64,000 nucleotides of DNA. It comes from JANSWY01 sp965228955. Its GTDB lineage: Bacteria; Bacteroidota; Bacteroidia; Cytophagales; Cyclobacteriaceae. The first letter of the stretch is position 1, and each line of letters opens with the position of its first letter. Location of the stretch: contig OZ245848.1 in NCBI GenBank assembly GCA_965228955.1, positions 3,224,001-3,288,000 on the forward strand, in the 5' to 3' direction. This document shows, piece by piece, positions 8,759 to 18,373 of the stretch. The position numbers and the translations under genes were made by a program. Below the pieces are notes generated by a model that had not been told where the DNA came from, searched no databases, and saw only the letters and a list, made by a program, of their open reading frames with translations.

Positions 8759-8845
8759 CAATAAATCGCGAATTCAAAAGGAAAAAATTTGACCGCTATT
8801 CCTGCCCGAGTTCAATTCCCCGGACGCTGGTGTAGATTGAATTAT

Positions 8846-9016
8846 TCATTTCCTATTGTCTCTGATTTTCTTAAGACCATATAATCCACCCGCTGCTAAT
8901 AGAAGACTTAGACCTCCATCAATTGGTGTAGCAGGTGGCCCTCCTGGGCCAGCAAATGCTGCTGTTCCAATTACTAATAAACATGCTGTTAGAATTATTT
9001 TATTATATACTTTCAT
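8846..9016 (-). CDS. PID-CTERM mini-protein (56 residues)
   Basis: A 56-residue protein. It has an N-terminal signal sequence (VYNKIILTACLLVIGTAAFA), then GPGGPPATPIDGGLSLLL, a short Ala/Gly-rich hydrophobic stretch AAGGLYGLKK, and a basic end. P-[IL]-D-G-G-x-[ST]-x-L-L-A-A-G plus hydrophobic stretch plus basic tail is the PID-CTERM signature, a putative Bacteroidota sorting or membrane-retention tag. Here the tag is almost the whole mature protein. Its ATG is 14 nt after the stop of the 2,374-residue T9SS protein, so the two are probably one transcript. Function unknown; the stand-alone tag may be a small inner-membrane or processed peptide. Confidence 0.85.
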   Translation of the reverse strand: MKVYNKIILTACLLVIGTAAFAGPGGPPATPIDGGLSLLLAAGGLYGLKKIRDNRK

Positions 9017-9030
9017 CGCTATTTTCTTTA

Positions 9031-12000
9031 TTATTTCAACATTACTTTGTGAGTGAAGATCTGACCTTGAACAGTCTCTCTTACGATATACATACCAGAT
9101 GGTATATTTTGAAGATCGATACTCATATTTCCTTCCATTTCGTCATTAAAGACACTTTGACCAGAAATACTTACCACTTCAATCTCTCTCCATTCTGAAT
9201 TTCCTGATTTAATGAATAACTGTTTTCCGGCAGTATATATTTGAGCCTTGGTCACAGCCGGTGAATTAGTAATTACACTAGGATTAATAGCTATTTCAAA
9301 CCTGTTTATATCCTTAGCTGCTTGATTATAGAAGGTGTAGCTACCAGAATTCAATAATGTCAATTCACCAGTCTTCAGGTCTCTTAAGTAGATTTCTTGT
9401 TGCTCAAAGTCTGATATTGAAATAGCATAGTATCCAGATTCCTCAATATTTATACCAATTGGTATGTTTTTCATATTATACGATAACCCTTGAATAGAAA
9501 GTGACTCATTATGCTTAATTGAGAAAATGGAATTAGCGGCATCTCTATTAAACACCGGCGCATCGTAAAGTCTGTTAAATAAATTTTGATCAGCATCCTC
9601 CACAAATCCCATCAGTGTTTCCTTGTACAAACCTTCATTGTTTGTCAATCTAAGTTTGAATGAACTGTCTGTTCCTCTAAAGAAATTATCATCTGAATTA
9701 TTGCCAGTAACTCTCATCGCTTCAGTGAAATCAATATCCGTATCTATTCCATTAAGTAATTTCACAAAGAAACCTTGTGATGACAGAATGTGATTGTTGT
9801 ATCGGCTTCCATTTCCAGCCTGGCTATTGCTAGTCACCCCTATCGCATTTGCAACGATATAATCTGAATTACTTCCTCTGGAGCTCTCTGAATTATTGTC
9901 ATCCCATAAATAAACTGCTCCAAGGATATTGGTATTTGTTGATAAAAAAGCATCCACCTCTATCGCTGCAGGATACGGATTTGAAACTAAGTTCCACCCT
10001 TCATCAGCGTCATTGGTATCCTCAGTGTATGAACCAATATGAGATATACTTCCATTGTTAGGTTGCCCAACAAAAACCATTTCTTGTTGGAATGCCTGAG
10101 CATATCCCTTCCCTGGAATTAATTGCTCTGATGAAGCATTAATCCACCTGTTAATACCATCTGCTCCAAAAGCCACACTTTCATCATAACTGTAAACAGT
10201 TGATCCAAGGTCGCTCCCTGTAATTGCAGCATCCGACTGAACTGGCGTTCCTACGAAGCTATATTTACCATCACCATATCGGGTATTTCTCTTAATCGTA
10301 ATATCATTTCCTGTATAGCCAGCACCATTATAGGTAATTAGTGAACTGCCTGACTCCACTACAATAGAACCCGAATTGGTGATGTCGTCATAGACATGAA
10401 GAGTTTCATTGTTATTAACAGTGAGTGTAACTCCAGAATTCACAGTAAGATCTTCGCATTCAAATCCTCCTGAGTAATCCCCTTCTAATCTGACATTATC
10501 ATTTGAGGTAGGTCCTGTTCCATTATTCCAGCTCGAACCATCCCACACAATTGTTATGATTTCAGTTGTGAAATCCCATGTTTCATTTCCAGCAATCGTG
10601 AATGTCTGTCCGAACTCATCAAGAAACACTGCAGAACCAATATCGATGTAATAGTGCCAGTCTTCAGCTAAATCACCAAATGAGTTGAAGTTAAAACTTG
10701 CTTGATTGCCTGAGACAGTCACATCCGGTGACGGAAGAATAATGGTTCTGGCAATCCCTCCAGTTTCATAGTTTCTAATCCTAATTGTACCTCCGTTTAT
10801 GGAGAGATCATTATTGGTAGTAATTGTAAAAATAGCATCTACAGATACATCTGTTGCTTCATCTGCTGGAGATAGGGACATGATTTCAACTGGTCCGTAA
10901 GTTCTAAACCTCCATGTATTCTCACTGGTGATATCTGCGATACCATTTCCATCCGCATCGAATAAATTTGGTTGAGCTGCGTCATTGTAAGTGTCGAATA
11001 AGATATAATATTCCGTATCAGCAAGCATGGTATAGCCATCAGGAATATCAAAAGTTACTGATAGGTTGTCTTCACTTATTGAAACGATATTTCCAACATT
11101 GTAATAAAGCACATCTCCACTAGCGTCATCTCTATACAAGAGAACTTCGCCGCTAGTATTCCCAAGATAAACCGGTTCATCAAAAGTCATAACAAAGTCT
11201 ACTTGCGAACCGCTTCTTAGTACTTTTTCTTCTCCATTTGCAGGAGAGAGTGATACAATACTCGGTCCATTCCCATCATTTACTCTGGTCGAAAAGGTCC
11301 ATGTAGTGTTGTCATCAATACCTTCAGCTCCATTATTAGAATCAGTTGCATCCACGAAGAAGCCTTCCGAAATATTGACATAATAATCTTCATCATGAGA
11401 CAATGGATATTGCCATTTTAAGGTAGCAGAATTTCCATCAATCTCAATGTCTCCATATCTATTCATTGAAACTACCTGCACTGCAGAAGAAGTAAAGACT
11501 CTGAATAGTCGATTAGTAAGTGTTGTAAGTGCTACGTCCCGATCAAATGTAATTTCGTAGATCACCTCCCCTGACCCTTTTTCAGTTGTAGGTGTGAAAC
11601 CAGTGATTTGAGGTCTGTTATCCTCTACAGTGAATGTCCAAGATGTATTATCCTGAATGCCTGCCCAGGTGTCTGAGGAATTAGCGTCACTCCTCAAATA
11701 GCCATCGGAAACATGTACATAAAGCTCCTCCCCTTGTGGCAGATCAGATGGGAAATCAAATGTGATAGTTGGCCCTGAAATAGTCATGTAACTCCCATTG
11801 AAATTGCTCAGGCTAGTGACCAATCCATCATCCAAAGACCTGTAAATACTGATATTACCAGAACCAATGCTTGCATCCTGATTAAATGTAATTGCCAGAT
11901 CTGCTCCTACTGATACATTTGAACTGTTATCTGCCGGACTTAAAGAAACCAATGCAAATGATTCAGCCTCTGTGGTAAATTCCCATTCAGAAATAGTTGT

Positions 12001-15000
12001 GCCTGCAAAAGCGTTCCCTGAAAGATCTTCAATTGCTGTGGACGGAATCTCAATATAGTATGACGTTTCATATCCCAGATCAAACGCATCCAGACTTCCC
12101 TGTGCATTAAAATCTATGGTCAGTTCTGATCCATTAATTGAAGTCATGACGGTGTTGACCAATGCGTTGGTAAATAGAACATCATCATTACTTCTTCTGA
12201 GGTTGATTGTGCCGGACCCAAATTGAATATCTTCATCAAAATCGATCACATAAACCCAATTGGTTATTGACACATCTGTTGCCCCATGGGCTGGATTCAG
12301 TGTGGAAATTGAAGGTGCCGTAACATCGCCTGCATCCGTTGTAAAGCTCCAATCTGGTTCCGCAATTCCGGCAAAATCATTACCGGCCAAATCTTCGAAG
12401 AAACCTGAAGGTACTTCCAAATACATTTCAACACCTGGATTAAAATCTACTGGGTTAATCGTCGCAGTATTACCTGAAACAGTTACCGAAGAAGAACCTG
12501 TACCAAAGGCCTGCAGGACTAAATCGTCTGATGACCTCTTAATATTGATGATCCCGCTACTTCCCTTTTGGATATCTTCATTGAAAGTAAGAACCAAATT
12601 TGCATCTAGTGCCACACCTGTGCTGTTATCTGTTGGTGACAAGCTGCTAATTGTAGGCGGTGTAGAATCAGGATTGTCTTCAGTTGTAAAGCTCCATGTA
12701 AATGTATCCTGGATACCAGACCAGTACTCAGTTGGCACAGTGGTATTCCGCAGATAATTATCGGTTACCTGGATATAGTAGTTCTCTTCGTAATCCAAAT
12801 CAGCGGGAAAATCAAAGGTGATACTTGCTCCGTTAATGGTCATATTGGATGCTACATAGTTTGTTAGGCTCGTTACCAATACATCATCTGAAATCCTGTA
12901 TATTCCAATCGTTCCGGCTCCAATGTTTGCATTCGCATTGAAAGTAATCGTAAAATCAGCATCAATTGCGACAGCCGTTGAATTGTCTACTGGGGAAAAC
13001 GAAACGACATCAAAAGCCTCAGGTTCTGTAGTGAAACTCCATGTGGTACCAGTAAGCCCTGTGTAATCATTTCCTGCCAGGTCTTCAAAAGTTCCTGAAG
13101 GGATACTTACATATACTTCGGTATCAAAAGGTAAATCTACAGGAGGTGTTATGGTGGCAGAGGATCCTGAAACCACCACATTGGCAGTCCCAACACTCAA
13201 TGCCTGCAATTGTAAATCATCAGATGCTCTGTGGATGCTAATTGTTCCTGTTCCTTTTTGGATACTTTCATTAAAGTTGATGGTTAAAGTCTGGTCAATT
13301 GCGACATCAGTGGCATTATCGGTAGGACTTAATGATGATACTGATGGCGGAGTGACATCTCCACTAGAAGCAGTAAATGACCAATCTGGTTTTGAGATTC
13401 CAGCGAATGCATTACCATTCAAGTCTTCAAATGCATCACCCAACACAGCGATATAGTATTCAGTGCCAGCTACCAAACTCAATCCTGTGAATTCAATGGT
13501 AACGACATTATCTGTAACATCAACCACTGTTGTGTTTCCTGCCAGCAATCCACTAACGGCAGCATCATCAGTAGCACGATACATCCAGATTTGACTGGTT
13601 CCTACATTTACTTGTACATCTTCACTGAATGTTATGGCATAAGTATCTGTGTTAGTGGGAACACCAGTAGCATCATCTACCGGAGATAGGGCGCTCACGG
13701 TAGGTGCTACTGTTTCTGAAGGTTCCGTTGTAAAATTCCATGTTGTACTTCCACTTATTGCAGGGGACGAACTTCCAATAGCATCCTGAAATGAATTTGC
13801 ATTCACAGTAATGTAATAATCCGTGTTATAAGCAAGGTCTACCGTTGAAGTGAATGAAGTCTGACTTCCTGATACCACAAAATCAGTAAATGATTCTACC
13901 ATGGTCCCATTCATTTGGTTAATTCTGGCAAACCCGCTTGCTTCAGTTACTGTCTCGTCCCAGGTAATAGTGAATGTTTGGCCTGAGACAGAAACACCTG
14001 TGCCATCATCGGCAGGGCTTAAACTTGAAATTTGTGGTGGACTTGCAGCTTCTGTGGTAAAATCCCACGTTTCGCCGGAAATACCTACAACATCATTTCC
14101 TGATAGGTCTTCAACAACACCTGTAATTAATTGAACGTAAAGATTTGTGCTTAATAGCAGTTTGTCTGGAAGATCAACTGTTAGTTGAGAGCCTGAAATA
14201 GTTACAGAAGAGCTACTTACATCTATTGATCTTACTATAGCATTATTATCAATTCTCCTTACATAAATACTTCCCGAGCCTTTTTGAATATCCTCATCAA
14301 AATTCACCACTAAATCTGTAAATACACTTACTCCTGTAGCTTCATCCACCGGACTCACAGAGACAATAGATGGAGCGGTAATATCAACTTCCGCTCCAGT
14401 ATTGATTTCCCATTCCGTGCTGGAAGTAATTGCCGCCTGGCCATTTCCAGCATAATCTATTGCAAAACCTTCTTGTAACGTGATATACATTTCTGTGTCA
14501 TCTGGCAGGTCTGTATCAAGATCAATTGTTATTACATTTCCTGAATAAGACACTTCGTCACTGAATGTGTAGACTATATCTTCTGCGGCATGAGTACTCT
14601 TATTCCTAACTATTAATTGATTTAGAATTGAAGCTGTATTGGAAACAGGCCTCACTGGCTCATCAAAAGTTAAAACCAAATTTGTGGCTACATCTACATC
14701 ACTACTCCCGTCAGCGGGGCTAACTGAAACTAATACCGGCGCTGTGTTATCTGTTTCATTGTTATAGACAGACAACTGAACATCATCACTAAAATCACCC
14801 GACCCAAGTTGTAAGATTCCTGCTCCAAGATCAAAGTCAATTCCGGTATTTTCATATTTAGAGGTGAGATACACTTTATCATTTCCATCGACATAATTCA
14901 CCCCTCCTATTCCGTTATCATAAATTTGACTACCTGTTGATCCATCTATTTTGATGAAATCCCAGGTATAAAAGTCTCCATTGCTATCAAACCAGATGGA

Positions 15001-16155
15001 ATTTGTAGCATACGACAAATTGACAACTGTAGCACTTTTGTTACCTGCAGAATTCCAGCTTTCCAACACCCTGGTATGTGTGTCATCGGATCTGACCATC
15101 CACACATATCCATTTGGTGCCCGTTTAACATCATAACCAATGTTATCTTCATTTCTTACCCATTCATACGTAAAGTCATTTTGATATTTCGCAATAAATG
15201 AGCTTCCATCAGAATTTCCACTTATTATTGCTGATCCTGCGTCTGGATTGAAATCCGTAGAGTTTTTGAATGTTCCAGTAACATAAAAATTTCCAGTAGG
15301 ATCAATTTCAAGTGCATTGATTTCATTGGCATAATTTTCCACAACGGAGGTATGAAGCAGTCTTTCCGAATCAACCAAACTTCCTGTTGACTGATTATAT
15401 GAAGCGATGTAGGACTCTATAACAAGATTGCTTGGAAAACCATCATCCGGAAGCCCGATAAAACTACCATTGTATCGTCCAACTATGTAGACGTTTGATC
15501 CATACAGATCGATATCATTCACTTCTAGTTCTGTACCCATGGCATTTGGGTTGGTAATCCATCTCTTGTCACCATCGGCATCTACGCTAAGTATAAATGG
15601 TTGCGTCCAATCTGAAGCTGGAATACCGGTTGACTGACCTGTGATTTGATCAAAACCTCCATCAGAAAATGTCCAATAGGCATTTCCACCAGTGATATCT
15701 CCAGCTATATATAAGTTTCCAGACGCATCTGCCTTGAAACCAGCCAGATCCAATAGTGGGTCATTACCATGAGTAGTAGAACCATTTGTATGACAAGTAA
15801 TAACCCATTGGAAGTCACCTGAAGAATTGTACTTGGCCACAAACAGGTCGAGATGGCTATCATTGTCCCCAAATCCTCCCGGATCCAGAGGTGCAGCAAC
15901 ACTTGCGGACGGGTCAAAGTCAATTGTTTGATCACCGTAGAACCTACCTCCTACATAGATGTTTCCGGAATCATCAGTTGTGACAAATTCCTGAAGAACA
16001 CCATTGGGGACATCAATAATGTTTTTTGCAAATTCTAAATTCTGGGCTTGTGTATAGGACGAGATCAAAAGGCAGATCATCACAACCAGAATTTCAAAAA
16101 CCCAGAGCTTCCGCTCCAGTTTAATGTGTGTTTCTTTCGAATAAAATAATTTCAT
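9031..16155 (-). CDS. Giant T9SS-secreted protein with twelve SbsA-like Ig domains
   Basis: 2,374 residues. The signal sequence is about residues 20-38 (WVFEILVVMICLLISSYTQA). Residues about 40-470 are a propeller-like region with repeated Y-V-G-G-R/ D-x-x-G-N-x-Y motifs. About 470-1865 hold twelve Ig-like domains, each opening with a variant of SLSPADNATGV and containing TFNEDIQKGSGTI-type strands (SbsA/Big_5 fold). A hinge with DGSSWNNGTGPTSND and an edge-type beta region follows, and the last 75 residues form a T9SS type A sorting domain ending ...GMYIVRETVQGQIFTHKVMLK, split here as IPSGMYIVRE and THKVMLK. Expected to be exported, passed through T9SS and attached to the surface, as an adhesin or matrix protein. 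It follows a TPR-LuxR regulator gene and precedes the PID-CTERM gene. Confidence 0.9.
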   Translation of the reverse strand: MKLFYSKETHIKLERKLWVFEILVVMICLLISSYTQAQNLEFAKNIIDVPNGVLQEFVTTDDSGNIYVGGRFYGDQTIDFDPSASVAAPLDPGGFGDNDSHLDLFVAKYNSSGDFQWVITCHTNGSTTHGNDPLLDLAGFKADASGNLYIAGDITGGNAYWTFSDGGFDQITGQSTGIPASDWTQPFILSVDADGDKRWITNPNAMGTELEVNDIDLYGSNVYIVGRYNGSFIGLPDDGFPSNLVIESYIASYNQSTGSLVDSERLLHTSVVENYANEINALEIDPTGNFYVTGTFKNSTDFNPDAGSAIISGNSDGSSFIAKYQNDFTYEWVRNEDNIGYDVKRAPNGYVWMVRSDDTHTRVLESWNSAGNKSATVVNLSYATNSIWFDSNGDFYTWDFIKIDGSTGSQIYDNGIGGVNYVDGNDKVYLTSKYENTGIDFDLGAGILQLGSGDFSDDVQLSVYNNETDNTAPVLVSVSPADGSSDVDVATNLVLTFDEPVRPVSNTASILNQLIVRNKSTHAAEDIVYTFSDEVSYSGNVITIDLDTDLPDDTEMYITLQEGFAIDYAGNGQAAITSSTEWEINTGAEVDITAPSIVSVSPVDEATGVSVFTDLVVNFDEDIQKGSGSIYVRRIDNNAIVRSIDVSSSSVTISGSQLTVDLPDKLLLSTNLYVQLITGVVEDLSGNDVVGISGETWDFTTEAASPPQISSLSPADDGTGVSVSGQTFTITWDETVTEASGFARINQMNGTMVESFTDFVVSGSQTSFTSTVDLAYNTDYYITVNANSFQDAIGSSSPAISGSTTWNFTTEPSETVAPTVSALSPVDDATGVPTNTDTYAITFSEDVQVNVGTSQIWMYRATDDAAVSGLLAGNTTVVDVTDNVVTIEFTGLSLVAGTEYYIAVLGDAFEDLNGNAFAGISKPDWSFTASSGDVTPPSVSSLSPTDNATDVAIDQTLTINFNESIQKGTGTISIHRASDDLQLQALSVGTANVVVSGSSATITPPVDLPFDTEVYVSIPSGTFEDLAGNDYTGLTGTTWSFTTEPEAFDVVSFSPVDNSTAVAIDADFTITFNANANIGAGTIGIYRISDDVLVTSLTNYVASNMTINGASITFDFPADLDYEENYYIQVTDNYLRNTTVPTEYWSGIQDTFTWSFTTEDNPDSTPPTISSLSPTDNSTGVALDANLVLTFNEDIQKGSSGIINIKRSSDDLVLQAFGTGSSSVTVSGNTATINPVDFNPGVEMYLEVPSGFFEDLAGNDFAGIAEPDWSFTTDAGDVTAPSISTLNPAHGATDVSITNWVYVIDFDEDIQFGSGTINLRRSNDDVLFTNALVNTVMTSINGSELTIDFNAQGSLDAFDLGYETSYYIEIPSTAIEDLSGNAFAGTTISEWEFTTEAESFALVSLSPADNSSNVSVGADLAITFNQDASIGSGNISIYRSLDDGLVTSLSNFNGSYMTISGPTITFDFPSDLPQGEELYVHVSDGYLRSDANSSDTWAGIQDNTSWTFTVEDNRPQITGFTPTTEKGSGEVIYEITFDRDVALTTLTNRLFRVFTSSAVQVVSMNRYGDIEIDGNSATLKWQYPLSHDEDYYVNISEGFFVDATDSNNGAEGIDDNTTWTFSTRVNDGNGPSIVSLSPANGEEKVLRSGSQVDFVMTFDEPVYLGNTSGEVLLYRDDASGDVLYYNVGNIVSISEDNLSVTFDIPDGYTMLADTEYYILFDTYNDAAQPNLFDADGNGIADITSENTWRFRTYGPVEIMSLSPADEATDVSVDAIFTITTNNDLSINGGTIRIRNYETGGIARTIILPSPDVTVSGNQASFNFNSFGDLAEDWHYYIDIGSAVFLDEFGQTFTIAGNETWDFTTEIITIVWDGSSWNNGTGPTSNDNVRLEGDYSGGFECEDLTVNSGVTLTVNNNETLHVYDDITNSGSIVVESGSSLITYNGAGYTGNDITIKRNTRYGDGKYSFVGTPVQSDAAITGSDLGSTVYSYDESVAFGADGINRWINASSEQLIPGKGYAQAFQQEMVFVGQPNNGSISHIGSYTEDTNDADEGWNLVSNPYPAAIEVDAFLSTNTNILGAVYLWDDNNSESSRGSNSDYIVANAIGVTSNSQAGNGSRYNNHILSSQGFFVKLLNGIDTDIDFTEAMRVTGNNSDDNFFRGTDSSFKLRLTNNEGLYKETLMGFVEDADQNLFNRLYDAPVFNRDAANSIFSIKHNESLSIQGLSYNMKNIPIGINIEESGYYAISISDFEQQEIYLRDLKTGELTLLNSGSYTFYNQAAKDINRFEIAINPSVITNSPAVTKAQIYTAGKQLFIKSGNSEWREIEVVSISGQSVFNDEMEGNMSIDLQNIPSGMYIVRETVQGQIFTHKVMLK
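10560..14745 (-). repeat. Array of twelve Ig-domain coding repeats
   Basis: Within the giant gene, twelve units of roughly 330-380 bp encode domains beginning VSVSPADGSSDV, VSVSPVDEATGV, SSLSPADDGTGV, SALSPVDDATGV, SSLSPTDNATDV, VSFSPVDNSTAV, SSLSPTDNSTGV, STLNPAHGATDV, VSLSPADNSSNV, TGFTPTTEKGSG, VSLSPANGEEKV and MSLSPADEATDV. Units 5, 7 and 2 share QKG-type cores; units 6 and 9 are a diverged pair (both contain YWSGIQD/TWAGIQD-like ends). The array gives long antisense open frames that are not genes. Confidence 0.85.
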
Positions 16156-16165
16156 AGCGTTTCAA

Positions 16166-16254
16166 ATTTTTCCTGAGACCAAGATCCACTTGTTTGCTAA
16201 GAGATTTACCACCTACTCGGGGTAGTTGTATACCTGTCCGGGTGGATAGTTTTT
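16166..16254 (-). promoter_or_regulatory. Candidate control region upstream of the giant-protein gene
   Basis: Between the palindromic terminator and the giant gene lies a G+C-richer patch (about 16209-16246) in an otherwise A+T-rich stretch. It holds CCACC...GGTGG ends, an internal CTACtCGGGGTAG inverted repeat and a GTATAC palindrome. This could be an operator for the neighbouring LuxR-type regulator. No convincing TTTG/TAnnTTTG promoter was seen. Inference only. Confidence 0.25.
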
Positions 16255-16290
16255 CAAAAAAGCCTCATTAATGCATTAATGAGGCTTTTC
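16255..16290 (-). terminator. Perfect-palindrome terminator after the TPR-LuxR gene
   Basis: A perfect 26-bp palindrome at 16261-16286 (13-bp arms, AGCCTCATTAATG) flanked by A-runs on the left and T-runs on the right, so it can act on either strand. It lies 31 nt past the TPR-LuxR stop and separates that gene from the giant gene. Confidence 0.85.
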
Positions 16291-16317
16291 TTCAATTTAA
16301 CAATATATGATGTTTAC

Positions 16318-17829
16318 CTATGTTTTGGCTAAAATTGCTTCCAAAGCTTCCTTCCTATTGGACACTCCAAGCTTTTCATAGATGTTTCTGAGGTGAAATT
16401 TCACAGTACTTACAGACACAAAAACAGTTTCCGCAATCTGACGATTATTCTTATCAGAAAGGGCATGATTCAGTATCTCAAATTCCCGATCTGACAAGGG
16501 TTTGTATAGACCTTCATTGATTTTATCAATTGTCAAATTTAAGTCTGTTACTCCTCCACCAAACACTGAATTGATTTGCAATCTGAGTGTGTCAATCTCT
16601 TGAGAAAGTAGTTCCTGTTTGATTTTGAATCTCTGAAATAGTAGATATATCGCTACTGCACTAAACAGTAAAACCACCCCTATCAGAATCATTAAAAACT
16701 GTTTGAATCTTTGTTCACTTTCCAGTTCGGCTCTAGTCTCCTGAATTTCCTTTTCCTTTTGAATAGTTTCAAACTTGGTCTGCAACTCAGATACAGATCT
16801 TCTTTGATCCTGTCTCATTAAGGAATCTGATAATGCCTTAAAATTTCTGTGATACTCTAATGATGTCTTATAGTCTTTTAAACTAGCGTTAATTTCTACC
16901 AGGGACTTTGCTGCACCTATCTTGAGATGAACGGATTTAGAGTAATCGTATGCTAGTACCCCATACTTTTTAGCTTCTCTGTACTTGCCCATCGCATTCA
17001 GTGTTTCAGAAAGCTGAAAGTAGTCATATAAAAGACCGATCGAATCCTGGTTTATCAAATCCATGTCTATTGCTTTCTTGAAGTAATATTCAGATGAATC
17101 AAACTGTTCCAGGTCATTGTAGATAGCTCCCAACATATTATTCCCAACAGCCAAGCTGCGATAATCCTTCAATTCTTCAACTAATAAGTTTGACTTTTTG
17201 AGGTAAAACAATGCACTATCATTTGATCCCATCATATTATGAATCTGCCCCAGGTTTTGCATGGTCTTTGCTGCTGATGCTGTTTCATTGGCCAAAGAAT
17301 AAAGCCTTAACGCTTCACGAAAAGCTTCTAGACCCTTTTGATTTTCGTTGCTATACTGGATATAGATTATCGCAATATCATTCATTGCCTGAGCCTGATA
17401 CTTATACGATTTCTGAGCCTCAAACATTTCTCTTGCGTTTAACAAAATAGACAGTGCAGTATCATATTTTGATTGCCATAGCAGGTTCTTACCCTGATTT
17501 AAAAATATTTTAGCTTTAATAGTCTGCTTATCTGTTTCATTATCCAGATAATTCAAGAGACTGAGAGATCTGTTGAAGTAGGAAGTTGCGATATCAAACT
17601 TATTAGAATAAGTGCTTCTTACTCCTTTAAGACGCAAGGTGTTTACTCTAATATCAAGAGGGATTGCAATTGAATCCGCATTTAAAATTGAATCCAGCAG
17701 TAAATCACTTTTTGTGGGATTTGTATTGAAAATATTTTCTGCTTCTTCAAACAGACTCTCATAATTAGATTGGCTGAAGGTACAGAAATGAAAGAGAATT
17801 AGCGTTGAAAAAAGTGTGGTTCGGATCAT
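16318..17829 (-). CDS. Membrane-tethered TPR-LuxR transcriptional regulator
   Basis: 503 residues. A signal or first membrane segment (TTLFSTLILFHFCTFS) is followed by about seven TPR-like helical repeats (residues about 40-330, for example YNDLEQFDSSEYYFKKAI). A coiled coil, one transmembrane helix (FLMILIGVVLLFSAVAIYLL, about 370-392), a short coiled coil and a C-terminal LuxR/GerE helix-turn-helix (LSDREFEILNHALSDKNNRQIAE, then STVKFHLRNIYEKLGVSNR) complete it. The topology puts the TPRs in the periplasm and the DNA-binding domain in the cytoplasm, a one-protein surface-to-gene route common in Cytophagia. It is the obvious candidate regulator of the giant-protein gene directly downstream. 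Confidence 0.88.
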   Translation of the reverse strand: MIRTTLFSTLILFHFCTFSQSNYESLFEEAENIFNTNPTKSDLLLDSILNADSIAIPLDIRVNTLRLKGVRSTYSNKFDIATSYFNRSLSLLNYLDNETDKQTIKAKIFLNQGKNLLWQSKYDTALSILLNAREMFEAQKSYKYQAQAMNDIAIIYIQYSNENQKGLEAFREALRLYSLANETASAAKTMQNLGQIHNMMGSNDSALFYLKKSNLLVEELKDYRSLAVGNNMLGAIYNDLEQFDSSEYYFKKAIDMDLINQDSIGLLYDYFQLSETLNAMGKYREAKKYGVLAYDYSKSVHLKIGAAKSLVEINASLKDYKTSLEYHRNFKALSDSLMRQDQRRSVSELQTKFETIQKEKEIQETRAELESEQRFKQFLMILIGVVLLFSAVAIYLLFQRFKIKQELLSQEIDTLRLQINSVFGGGVTDLNLTIDKINEGLYKPLSDREFEILNHALSDKNNRQIAETVFVSVSTVKFHLRNIYEKLGVSNRKEALEAILAKT

Positions 17830-17922
17830 AATGGCTATCGTTCATTGATCAATTTAGCCAATGGAGGCCTTAAATCGAAATGCTACAATAACGAATTATG
17901 TATTTAGTAAAAGGAAGTGAAA

Positions 17923-18297
17923 CTACCCGACTTTTCTATCAATCGCTTCGCTGATTTCAGGAACATTCAAAGGTTTATTGAAAAGTTGCACTACCATTTT
18001 GGATTCAATAGCGTTTTCAATTTCCTTATTATTATCGAAACCTGTTAGTATATAGAATGGGATATCGTGCTTTTCTTTGGCTTTTGTGATGAATTCTACG
18101 CCATTCATTTCAGGCATATTCATATCACTTATGACAGCATCAATTGGTTTTTCGGGATTATCTAATTGCTCCAGACCTTCCTGTCCTGAGAGAACAGTTA
18201 TCACTTCATACTTACTTCTGAAGTTAGCTTTAAACACAAACAAATTGTGTTCTTCATCATCTACATATAGAATTCTCTTATCCCTCACGTCTGCCAT
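17923..18297 (-). CDS. Single-domain response regulator (CheY-like receiver)
   Basis: 124 residues comprising only a receiver domain. Acidic pair Asp13-Asp14 (YVDDEEHN), phospho-acceptor Asp58 (ISDMNMPEMNG), Thr85 (ILTGFD) and Lys108 (FNKPLN) are all present, so it should be phosphorylatable and bind Mg2+. The YVDDEEHNL start is typical of receivers attached to or partnered with hybrid kinases and HD-GYP or PP2C outputs. With no output domain it probably relays phosphate or binds a protein target. Separate from both neighbours; the partner kinase is not identified, though the orphan histidine kinase at 3301-6672 lacks a receiver. Confidence 0.9.
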   Translation of the reverse strand: MADVRDKRILYVDDEEHNLFVFKANFRSKYEVITVLSGQEGLEQLDNPEKPIDAVISDMNMPEMNGVEFITKAKEKHDIPFYILTGFDNNKEIENAIESKMVVQLFNKPLNVPEISEAIDRKVG

Positions 18298-18373
18298 AGC
18301 TTAGCTGATTTCTATACAAATTTAACGGTTGATTGAATGAATTACAAAAGTCTTATGTCAAATATCAAACCAT

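Noticed and set aside
8795..8830. tRNA T-arm-like text (GAGTTCAATTCCCCGG followed by GGACGCTGG)
   Set aside because: The presumed T-stem has two mismatches, no matching acceptor strand or anticodon arm lies upstream, and no CCA end is formed. Not a tRNA; at most a decayed att-like fragment.
12260..14134. Plus-strand open frames opposite the giant gene (12260-12757, 13151-13456, 13901-14134)
   Set aside because: They mirror the Ig repeats, recur at the repeat period and show no domain or upstream signals; antisense shadows.
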